DNA of 46,534 nucleotides from positions 1 through 46,534 of the forward strand of contig CAZGWJ010000009.1 in the NCBI GenBank assembly GCA_964529445.1, given 5' to 3'. The position numbers and the translations under genes were made by a program. The notes below the pieces were generated by a model, which was given only the letters and a program-made list of their open reading frames with translations, ran no database searches and was not told the DNA's origin. The first letter of the stretch is position 1. Each line of letters opens with the position of its first letter. This DNA is from CAZGWJ01 sp964529445 (GTDB taxonomy: Bacteria; Oederibacteriota; Muellerivitia; Muellerivitales; Muellerivitaceae). Below, piece after piece: positions 40,126 to 46,534 of this stretch.

Positions 40126-41733
40126 TCAAGCCATATCCAGGAACGTATACCCCTGGCATTTCCTCTGCGTGTATTCCTTGTCCCAGGCGCTCTTGAAGAG
40201 AACGACCGCCCGGTCCTTCCCATCCTTCAACTTGAGCACCGGCACCGGAGCGTCGAAGGATTCCATCTCGCCCTGCACCCAGGCACTGCAGGTGTAGGGC
40301 AGGGTTTCCAGCACCGTCTCCACCCCGTATTCGCCCTTCAGGCGGTATTGCAGGACGTCGAACTGCAGACGCCCCACCGCCGCGATGAAAAGGTCCAGCC
40401 CGTTCCAACTCCTCATCAACTGGACCGTACCCTCCGCCGTCATCTGGGTGAGCCCCTTGTCGAACTGCTTCCTCTTGCCCACGTCCTTCGGGCGGATGGA
40501 ACCGAAGACCTCGGGTTGGAAGGAGGGCAGGGGTTTGAAGTCGAAGCCGCCCGCGAGGGAGATGGTGTCGCCGATGGCGAAGGTCCCGGGATTGATGACC
40601 CCCACGATGTCGCCGGGGAAAGCCTCATCGAGGGTGTGACGGTCCGAGGCGACCATGCTGTGGGGGCGCGACAGGCGCACCTCCTTGCCGAGCCGATGGT
40701 GTTTCACCACGAGGTCGCGCTCGAACCGTCCCGAGCAGACCCGGAAGAAGGCCGTGCTGTCCCGGTGCCTCGGGTTCATGTTGGCCTGCAACTTGAAGAC
40801 GTAGGCCGAGAAGGGGTTGTCCACCGGATCCACAAGGGTTTCCCCGCCGTCGGGGAGGTCGGCCAGGCGGGCCCCCGGGGGAGGGGCCAAGTCCACGAAG
40901 GCATCGTAGAAGTTCTCCACGCCGAAGTTCGTCAGGGCGGAGGCGAAATAAACCGGCGTGACCCGTCCGGCCAGGAACTCCTCCCGCGAGAAGGGGTTGC
41001 CGGCCTCCTCAAGAAGCTCCAACTCGTGCCCCAGCCGCTCCCGCGTGTCGGCGCCCAGGAGGGCGCGGGCCTCCTCGCCGTCGAGAGGAAGCCGTTTCAT
41101 GGCCGCGCGGTCGGCGCCGCCCACCGAGGTCTTCTCGAAGGCCACCAGTTCCTTCGTGGCGCGGTCCACGACCCCCGTGAAGTCGCGGCCGGAACCGACC
41201 GGCCAGTCCATGGCCGCGGCCTTGATGCCCAGGACCTGCTCCACCTCGTGCATGAGGTCCAGGGGATCGCGCGCGGGCAGGTCCATCTTGTTCATGAAGG
41301 TGAGGACCGGGATGCCCCGCAGGGCGCACACGGCGAAGAGCTTGCGGGTCTGGGTCTCCACGCCCTTGGCGGCGTCAATGACCATGATGGCGGAATCGGC
41401 GGCCGTGAGGGTTCGGTACGTGTCCTCGGAGAAGTCCTGGTGGCCCGGCGTGTCCAGCACGTTGATGACCGAGTCCTTGTAGTGGAACTGCATGGCCGAG
41501 GCGGTGATGGAGATGCCGCGTTCCTGCTCCATGCCCATCCAGTCGGAGACGGCGGTCTTGCCGCCCTTGCGGCCCCGCACCATGCCCGCCGTGCGGATCA
41601 TGCCGGAATACAGCAGGAGCTTCTCCGTCAGCGTGGTCTTGCCCGCGTCCGGATGGGAGATGATGGCGAAGGTGCGGCGCTTGGCGGTCTGCGCGCGGAT
41701 CTCGCCGCTGTTGGGGGTTTCGGGGGCGCTCAT
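40126..41733 (-). CDS. prfC: Peptide chain release factor 3
   Basis: A GTPase that recycles RF1 and RF2 from the ribosome after release. 535 aa, normal length. GTP motifs: SHPDAGKTT (26-34), the switch region RGISITAS, DTPGHQDFSEDTYR, and NKMD. The C-terminal domains carry VGRLQFDVLQYRLKGEYGVE, the usual RF3 ending region. No insertions or breaks. The ATG at 41733 has no Shine-Dalgarno sequence; TGTTAATCT, an extended -10-like string, ends about nine bases upstream on the minus strand, so a leaderless transcript is possible. Divergent from gcvT and convergent with the SEC-C gene. Confidence 0.97.
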   Translation of the reverse strand: MSAPETPNSGEIRAQTAKRRTFAIISHPDAGKTTLTEKLLLYSGMIRTAGMVRGRKGGKTAVSDWMGMEQERGISITASAMQFHYKDSVINVLDTPGHQDFSEDTYRTLTAADSAIMVIDAAKGVETQTRKLFAVCALRGIPVLTFMNKMDLPARDPLDLMHEVEQVLGIKAAAMDWPVGSGRDFTGVVDRATKELVAFEKTSVGGADRAAMKRLPLDGEEARALLGADTRERLGHELELLEEAGNPFSREEFLAGRVTPVYFASALTNFGVENFYDAFVDLAPPPGARLADLPDGGETLVDPVDNPFSAYVFKLQANMNPRHRDSTAFFRVCSGRFERDLVVKHHRLGKEVRLSRPHSMVASDRHTLDEAFPGDIVGVINPGTFAIGDTISLAGGFDFKPLPSFQPEVFGSIRPKDVGKRKQFDKGLTQMTAEGTVQLMRSWNGLDLFIAAVGRLQFDVLQYRLKGEYGVETVLETLPYTCSAWVQGEMESFDAPVPVLKLKDGKDRAVVLFKSAWDKEYTQRKCQGYTFLDMA

Positions 41734-41884
41734 GGGATGGAAAGATTAACAGACCGCAGGCGCGGCCCCAAGCCTTTGTCGGGAATATTCCGAAAGGGCG
41801 GCCTGTGTTGTCGCCGATTTTTTCTGCTATCTTCGAATTTCGACCCCCTTCCCCCGCACACCACCCCAATACCGGAGTGCCCCG

Positions 41885-41941
41885 ATGAAGAAGCACTTTT
41901 TCGCCCCGTTCCGACCGACGACCGGGGAGGCGCGGTCTTGA
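41885..41941 (+). CDS. Possible leader peptide overlapping the gcvT start
   Basis: An 18-codon ORF begins with ATG at 41885, seven bases after CGGAG, and ends in TGA at 41939-41941. That stop overlaps the TTG start of gcvT as TTGA. The peptide has no glycine run. Its ribosome site and the overlap argue for real translation, but the peptide is too short for coding evidence. Confidence 0.35.
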   Translation: MKKHFFAPFRPTTGEARS

Positions 41942-43062
41942 GCGGCCACGGCGAGGGCGCCCCGCGCGACACGTTCTGTTTGGCCTGGGACCAGGCCCAT
42001 GGGGCCAAACTGGTGGATTTCCACGGCTGGCGGATGCCGGTCTCCTACGGAAAGGGCATCCTGTTCGAGCACGAGGCCTGTCGCAGCCGCGCCGGGCTTT
42101 TCAACATCTCCCACATGGGGCGCGTCTGGGTCACGGGGCCCGATGCGATGACCTTCTCCAATTACGCCTTCACCAACGATCTCACCCGCACGGCCCCGGA
42201 CAGCGCCGAGTACGGCATGCTCCTGAACGAGCGGGGCGGCGTCATCGACGATGTCATCCTCTACAAGGAAACGCCGGAGCGGATCTTCTGGGTCGTGAAC
42301 TCCACCAACATCGGGAAGGACGTGGCCCAGTTGAGCAAGCTCGCCGCGGGGCGGAAGGTGGCCATCGACAACCTTTCCGACCGCACGTCCATGATGGCCC
42401 TTCAGGGCCCCCTGGCCACGAAGGCGCTTGCCTCCGTCGTGAAGGGCTGCGACCCGGCCGCCCTGCCGTATTTCTCCTTCGCCCAGGGGACCATCCGGGG
42501 CCACGCGGTCGTGGTCATGGCCACCGGCTACACCGGGGAGGACGGCTACGAGATCATGGTGGATCACGGCGGGGCTCCCGACGTGTGGGATTCCCTGGTC
42601 TCCCAGGCGGAGGTCGAACCCTGCGGTTTGGGCGCGAGGGACTCCCTGCGGCTGGAAGCGGGCCTGCCCCTTCACGGCAACGAGATCAGCGAGAAGACCC
42701 AGCCCACCGAGACCTTCCTGATGTGGGCCGTGAAGATGGACAAGCCGGGCGGATTCTTCGGGAAAGAAGCCCTGGTCCTGGACCCGCCCCGGAGGCTGGT
42801 CGGCCTCACCCTGGAGGCGGCGGGCATCCCGCGGGAGGGATATCCCGTCCTCTCCGGCGGAAAGGAGGCGGGGGTCGTGACGAGCGGTGTCTATGCGCCC
42901 ACCCTGAAGAAGGGGATCGCCCTCGCCTTCGTGGACAAGACGTTCCTCGACGCGCCCCTGGCCGTAAGCATCCGCGGCAAGGCGGTCCCGGCCGCGAAGG
43001 CCAAACTGCCGTGGTACCGCAACGTGACGAAGAAGAAAGCGCCCAAACTGCCCTTGGTGTGA
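41938..43062 (+). CDS. gcvT: Glycine cleavage system T protein (aminomethyltransferase)
   Basis: Takes the aminomethyl group from the H protein and, with tetrahydrofolate, releases ammonium and methylene-THF. I start it at TTG 41938, seven bases after GGGGAGG (41924-41930), giving 374 aa, the family length. Motifs: AHGAKLVDFHGWRMPVSY, SRAGLFNISHMGRVWVTG, LLNERGGVIDDVILYK, ATGYTGEDGYEIMV and GLGARDSLRLEAGLPLHGNEI (all seen in parts), which are the folate-site and core signatures. An open frame extends upstream for 1.6 kb but is antisense to prfC and ignored. gcvH follows after 334 bases occupied mainly by an inverted repeat pair. Confidence 0.96.
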   Translation: MSGHGEGAPRDTFCLAWDQAHGAKLVDFHGWRMPVSYGKGILFEHEACRSRAGLFNISHMGRVWVTGPDAMTFSNYAFTNDLTRTAPDSAEYGMLLNERGGVIDDVILYKETPERIFWVVNSTNIGKDVAQLSKLAAGRKVAIDNLSDRTSMMALQGPLATKALASVVKGCDPAALPYFSFAQGTIRGHAVVVMATGYTGEDGYEIMVDHGGAPDVWDSLVSQAEVEPCGLGARDSLRLEAGLPLHGNEISEKTQPTETFLMWAVKMDKPGGFFGKEALVLDPPRRLVGLTLEAAGIPREGYPVLSGGKEAGVVTSGVYAPTLKKGIALAFVDKTFLDAPLAVSIRGKAVPAAKAKLPWYRNVTKKKAPKLPLV

Positions 43063-43254
43063 AAAGTTTGAAGGTTTGAAAAGTGTGAAAAGGGGCGACT
43101 GCCGGCAATATCGGAGATTCCTCGTTCAAGCCACTCGGAATGATAGAACGGCTGACTCGGGGTCAATCCCATCGGTCATGAGGGAATCGATCCTGGCGCT
43201 TTAGCTTTATCGTTAACCTTTTCACACATTCAAACTTTTCACACTTTTCAAACG
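43058..43254. repeat. Inverted GTGTGAAAAG-type repeat pair framing the gcvT/gcvH gap
   Basis: Left arm 43058-43094 overlaps the gcvT stop codon; right arm 43217-43254. TTTGAAAAGTGTGAAAAG in the left arm is matched exactly by the complement of the right arm. The core holds no gene. Confidence 0.85.
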
Positions 43255-43295
43255 TTCGATCCGTGTTGGAAAAGCATGAAACGGCCTTTGTTTTC

Positions 43296-43304
43296 TGCTA
43301 TATT
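43296..43304 (+). promoter_or_regulatory. Extended -10 promoter of gcvH
   Basis: TGCTATATT has the TG of an extended -10 and lies about 93 bases before the ATG. A near copy, TGCTATCTT at 41825-41833, lies before gcvT, so the two may be similarly transcribed. Confidence 0.45.
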
Positions 43305-43396
43305 CAACGGGTTTCAACGCCATCCCCTCCCATCCGACGCCTCCCCCATCCACCCGATTCTTGCGTGCCGGCATCATCCCATCCAGGAGCCTGCGA

Positions 43397-43765
43397 ATGA
43401 AAAAATACGCCCCCACCCATGAATGGTACGACGACCTCGGCGGCGGGAAGATCCGCGTGGGCGTGAGCCGTCACGCGGCCCATGAACTCTCGGATATCGT
43501 GTTCGTGGAACTGCCGGACGTCGGCAAGGCCGTCCCCGACAAGGGGTCCGTCTGCGTGCTGGAATCCGTCAAGGCCGTCTCCGACGTGTACGCGCCGGCG
43601 GGGAAGATCGCCGAGGTGAACGAGGCCCTGCGCGAGAAGCCGTCGCTGGTCAACGAGGATCCGGAAGGCGCGGGGTGGCTGGTGACAATGCAGTTGGACA
43701 ATCCCGGCTCCCTGGGCGGGTACTTGACTCCCGAGGATTACCAGGCGTCGCTCGAGAAGAAGTGA
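43397..43765 (+). CDS. gcvH: Glycine cleavage system H protein
   Basis: The lipoyl carrier that moves the aminomethyl group from the P to the T protein. 122 aa from the ATG at 43397, with AGGAG seven bases upstream; a GTG/ATG further upstream would add residues not seen in the family. The lipoylation motif is LESVKAVSDVYAP with Lys59, changed from the usual ESVKAASDV only at one residue. HEWYDDLGGGKIRVGVSRHA at the start and VNEDPEGAGWLVTM near the end are typical. A terminator follows, so gcvP may have a separate transcript. Confidence 0.96.
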   Translation: MKKYAPTHEWYDDLGGGKIRVGVSRHAAHELSDIVFVELPDVGKAVPDKGSVCVLESVKAVSDVYAPAGKIAEVNEALREKPSLVNEDPEGAGWLVTMQLDNPGSLGGYLTPEDYQASLEKK

Positions 43766-43787
43766 AGGCGATTTGAGCCGCAAGCGA

Positions 43788-43823
43788 CGGACTGCCTCTT
43801 CCCGGGCGGTCCGTTTCTTTTTT
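43788..43823 (+). terminator. Intrinsic terminator after gcvH
   Basis: A 9-bp stem (43788-43796 with 43805-43813, one G-T pair) is followed by TTTCTTTTTT. Confidence 0.75.
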
Positions 43824-43865
43824 CCATTTTCGGGGGTTGTCGTACGGTTTTCTTGATTAAACAAC

Positions 43866-43925
43866 AACTTCGCGCCTTCGCGGTTTGCCCGGAGCTTGCC
43901 GAATGGGCTTCGTGTTGGATGCAAA
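43866..43925 (+). repeat. CTTCGCGTTGG-type interspersed repeat, copy 5 (diverged)
   Basis: AACTTCGCGCCTTCGCGG and CTTCGTGTTGGATGCAAAG match the family in two halves split by about 30 unrelated bases. Confidence 0.5.
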
Positions 43926-43949
43926 GTTGATGGATCGGTGGAGGTTTTC

Positions 43950-46534
43950 ATGCCCTACATCCCCATCAGCCCGGAGGACGAGAGGAAGATGCTGGAGGTC
44001 ATCGGCGTCTCCTCCGTCGAGGACCTTTTCAGGGACATCCCCTCCGCCGCCCGCCTGAAGGACGGCCTCCCGCTTCCGCCGGGCATGTCGGAACCCCGCT
44101 TGAAGCGGCATTTCGGCCTCCTGGCCCGCAACAACCAGCCCGCCACGGGGCGGCCCTGCTTCCTGGGAGCCGGCGTGTACAACCATGAGGTCCCCTCCTG
44201 CGTGAAGGCCCTGGTGACCCGGCCGGAGTTCGTGACCTCCTACACCCCCTACCAGCCCGAGATCTCGCAGGGGACGCTGAGGTCCCTCTTCGACTACCAG
44301 ACCTATCTTTGCGAGCTCACCGGCCTCGAGGTCTCCAACTCCTCCCTCTACGACGGGGCCACGGCCGTCGCCGAGGCCGCCTGCATGGGCTTGCGCGTGA
44401 AGCGCGGGAAGGGGCCCGTGCTTCTCTCGCGGGGGTTGAACCCGGAATACCGGGCGGTCGTGAAGACCTACCTCGACCCGAGGGATATCCCGACGCTGGA
44501 AATCCCCCTGAGGGGAACGGAGACCGACCTGGCCTCCCTCGTGCCAGCCTTGAGGCCCGACAGCGTGGTGGTGGTGCAACAGCCCAACTTCCTGGGTTCG
44601 GTGGAGGACCTCGCTTCCATCGCGGCCGCCTGCAAGGAGAAGGGCGCCTACCTGGTCGTGGCCGTGACGGACGCCCTGAACCTGGCGCTGTTGCCCAGTC
44701 CCGGGTCCCTGGGCGCCGACGTCTGCGCGGGTTCGGGGCAGTCCTTCGGGAATCCCATGGCTTTCGGCGGTCCCCATGTGGGTTTCATGACCGTGAGGAT
44801 GGCCGACATCCGGCAGATGCCCGGCCGGGTGGTCGGACGGACGGTGGATCGGCTCGGACGGGAGGCCTATGCCCTGACCTTCCAGGCCCGGGAACAGCAC
44901 ATCCGTCGCGAGAAGGCCTCCTCCAACGTGTGCACCACGCAATCCCTGATGGCCCATTTCGCATCCTGCTTCCTTCACCTCAAGGGGGGGGCGGGGGTCC
45001 GCTCGGCGGCCACCCAGGCGGCCGCCACGGCCCATGCGCTGGCCATGGAGCTCACGGCCATCCCCGGGTTCAAGGTGGAAACCTCCCGCTATGCCAACGA
45101 GATGGTCATCCGTCCGTCGAAACCGGGGTATGCCGATTTTCTGGCGGAGTGGGGCATCGTGGCTCCCTTCGACCTTTCGGCCGATTACCCGGAATTCAAG
45201 GATTGCGTCTTGGCGGCCTGTACGGAATTGACCACGATGGAGGACCTGGAGGCCTTCGTCTCGGCCAGCGCCGAGTTCGCGGGCAAACCCCGGCCCGCCC
45301 CGGTGCCGGCACTGCCCGTCCAGGCGCCCTCCTGGATCCCGTCACGCCCCGAGCCGCGGATCCCGGCCCATTCGGAGATCGAGACGGTGCGCTATTACAC
45401 CGCTTTGGCCCGCATGAACTACGGCGTGGACGACGGGTTCTATCCCCTGGGTTCCTGCACCATGAAGTACAACCCCAAGGTGAACGAGGAAATCGCCTCG
45501 GGCGAGGCCTGGACCGAACTGCATCCGAACCAGCGGGAGGAGGAGGTCCAGGGGGCCCTGCAGGTCCTCTGGGAAACGGAGCATTGGCTTTCGGTGGTGA
45601 CGGGCTGCGCGGCGGTCACTCTCCAGCCCGCGGCGGGCGCTCACGGCGAGCTCACGGCCCTGATGATCGCGCGGAAGTACTTCAAGGATCGTGGCGAGGT
45701 GGGGCGGCTGAACGTGATCGTGCCCGAGTCCGCCCACGGCACCAACCCGGCATCCGCGGCCATGGCGGGTTTCAACGTGGTGAGCGTGCCTCTTGATGCG
45801 CGCGGCAACACGGACCTCGCGGCCCTGAAGGCGAAGGTGGGAAAGGACACGGCCGTCCTGATGCTGACAAATCCCTCGACGCTGGGCCTCTTTGAGGAGC
45901 AGGTCGCGGAACTGGCCTCCTTGGTGCACGATGCGGGGGCGCTCCTCTACTACGACGGGGCCAACATGAACGCCATCCTGGGCCTGGCCCGTCCCGCCGA
46001 CATGGGGTTCGACCTGGTGCACCTGAACCTGCACAAGAGTTTCGCGACACCCCACGGTGGCGGCGGCCCGGGCAGCGGGCCGGTGGGCGTGGCGGCGCAC
46101 CTCGTGCCGTACCTTCCGGAGCCGCGCGTGGCCCGGGAGGGGAACCGCTATTTCCTGAAAAGCGGCTCGCCGAAATCCATCGGGCGCGTCAAGTCCAACA
46201 CGGGCCAGTTCGGCGTGGTCCTTAAGGCCTGTGCGTATTGCCTGCGGTTGGGCCGGGAAGGCCTGGAGCGCGTAGGACGTTACGCCACCCTCAACGCCAA
46301 CTACGTCCTTTCACGGCTGAAGGGGGCGTATCCCGTGGCCTACGACCGGACCTGCATGCACGAGTTCGTCCTGGACCTGGAACCCCTCAAGAAGCGTTTC
46401 GGCATCTCCGCGCTGGACCTGGCCAAGCGCCTCATCGATCACGGCTATCACCCGCCCACCATCTATTTCCCGCTCGTGGTGCACGAGGCCGTGATGATCG
46501 AGCCCACCGAGACCGAGACGAAGGCCACCCTGGA
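43950..46534 (+). CDS. gcvP: Glycine dehydrogenase, GcvPA-GcvPB fusion (3' end cut by window)
   Basis: The PLP-dependent P protein that decarboxylates glycine and loads the H protein. GTGGAGG at 43938-43944 serves the ATG. The frame is open to the right edge, 861 codons. Residues 1 to about 445 match the small-subunit type GcvPA (opening MPYIPISPEDERKMLEVIGV, then SSLYDGATAVAEAA). After a Pro-rich linker (about 440-465), RYYTALARMNYGVDDGFYPLGSCTMKYNPKV begins GcvPB (in parts), with PESAHGTNPASAA and the PLP lysine Lys696 in HLNLHKSFATPHGGGGPG. In most bacteria with this type of P protein these are two genes; here I checked the junction at 45240-45470 and found no stop. The last part of GcvPB is outside the window. 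Confidence 0.95.
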   Translation, partial: MPYIPISPEDERKMLEVIGVSSVEDLFRDIPSAARLKDGLPLPPGMSEPRLKRHFGLLARNNQPATGRPCFLGAGVYNHEVPSCVKALVTRPEFVTSYTPYQPEISQGTLRSLFDYQTYLCELTGLEVSNSSLYDGATAVAEAACMGLRVKRGKGPVLLSRGLNPEYRAVVKTYLDPRDIPTLEIPLRGTETDLASLVPALRPDSVVVVQQPNFLGSVEDLASIAAACKEKGAYLVVAVTDALNLALLPSPGSLGADVCAGSGQSFGNPMAFGGPHVGFMTVRMADIRQMPGRVVGRTVDRLGREAYALTFQAREQHIRREKASSNVCTTQSLMAHFASCFLHLKGGAGVRSAATQAAATAHALAMELTAIPGFKVETSRYANEMVIRPSKPGYADFLAEWGIVAPFDLSADYPEFKDCVLAACTELTTMEDLEAFVSASAEFAGKPRPAPVPALPVQAPSWIPSRPEPRIPAHSEIETVRYYTALARMNYGVDDGFYPLGSCTMKYNPKVNEEIASGEAWTELHPNQREEEVQGALQVLWETEHWLSVVTGCAAVTLQPAAGAHGELTALMIARKYFKDRGEVGRLNVIVPESAHGTNPASAAMAGFNVVSVPLDARGNTDLAALKAKVGKDTAVLMLTNPSTLGLFEEQVAELASLVHDAGALLYYDGANMNAILGLARPADMGFDLVHLNLHKSFATPHGGGGPGSGPVGVAAHLVPYLPEPRVAREGNRYFLKSGSPKSIGRVKSNTGQFGVVLKACAYCLRLGREGLERVGRYATLNANYVLSRLKGAYPVAYDRTCMHEFVLDLEPLKKRFGISALDLAKRLIDHGYHPPTIYFPLVVHEAVMIEPTETETKATL

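Noticed and set aside
40348..41937. Open plus-strand frame extending gcvT upstream by 1.6 kb
   Set aside because: It is antisense to prfC; gcvT similarity begins only after the TTG at 41938.
41734..41937. Glycine riboswitch before gcvT
   Set aside because: No pair of glycine aptamer-like structures or conserved core could be recognised by eye.
1..46534. tRNA, rRNA, insertion sequence or prophage genes
   Set aside because: None recognised on either strand; no transposase, integrase or tRNA-like fold was seen.

Overview
The window is GC-rich DNA (roughly 60-65% G+C by eye) from a bacterium with a Gram-negative style envelope. It encodes many lipoproteins with lipobox cysteines, a DsbD thiol reductase, a GT-C type membrane enzyme and a CpxP/ZraP-like periplasmic protein. 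No rRNA, tRNA, phage or transposase gene was seen, so the lineage cannot be fixed. The long Thr/Pro linkers in secreted proteins, frequent TTG starts and abundant intergenic hairpin repeats suggest an uncultivated lineage, not a well-studied model group (inference).

Layout. 1-3934 (minus) is most of a giant lipoprotein with Thr/Pro linkers, four related beta-modules, a PPC-like domain and MopE-type Asp/Cys repeats running off the left edge. 4459-7320 is a nitrogen assimilation pair (glnA, gdhA), followed by rnk. 8236-15021 is a surface protein and carbohydrate region: an NHL-propeller lipoprotein, an esterase, a second Thr/Pro lipoprotein and a GH16 glycosidase. 15172-20751 holds a TPR protein, a LacI-type regulator, a repeat-rich gap, dsbD and an overlapping small-protein/nucleotidyltransferase pair. 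20785-25065 (minus) holds secreted GH2 and GH5 glycosidases. 25227-30765 holds rsgA, a GNAT acetyltransferase, a sigma/anti-sigma/periplasmic sensor trio, a secreted carbohydrate-binding-like protein and another Thr/Pro lipoprotein. 30841-39930 holds an Mrp/ApbC ATPase, a mannose-1-phosphate guanylyltransferase fused to a degenerate phosphomannomutase domain, a coupled GT-C-like membrane protein, an ABC-F ATPase, a small lipoprotein and a SEC-C protein. 40126-46534 holds prfC (minus) and the glycine cleavage genes gcvT, gcvH and a fused gcvPA-gcvPB cut by the right edge.

Working together. GlnA and GdhA take up ammonium, and the Gcv proteins release ammonium and one-carbon units from glycine. 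The GH2, GH5 and GH16 enzymes and carbohydrate-binding-like proteins suggest extracellular polysaccharide breakdown, perhaps controlled by the LacI-type regulator. The four Thr/Pro lipoproteins look like one surface-protein family built from shuffled modules.

The least explained signals are intergenic. A multi-hairpin repeat keeps its pairing while its stem sequences change (about 17.66, 17.81 and 40.01 kb). Paired inverted repeats frame several short gaps (32.4, 39.9 and 43.1 kb). Several genes have a -10 hexamer so close to the start codon that leaderless transcription is plausible.
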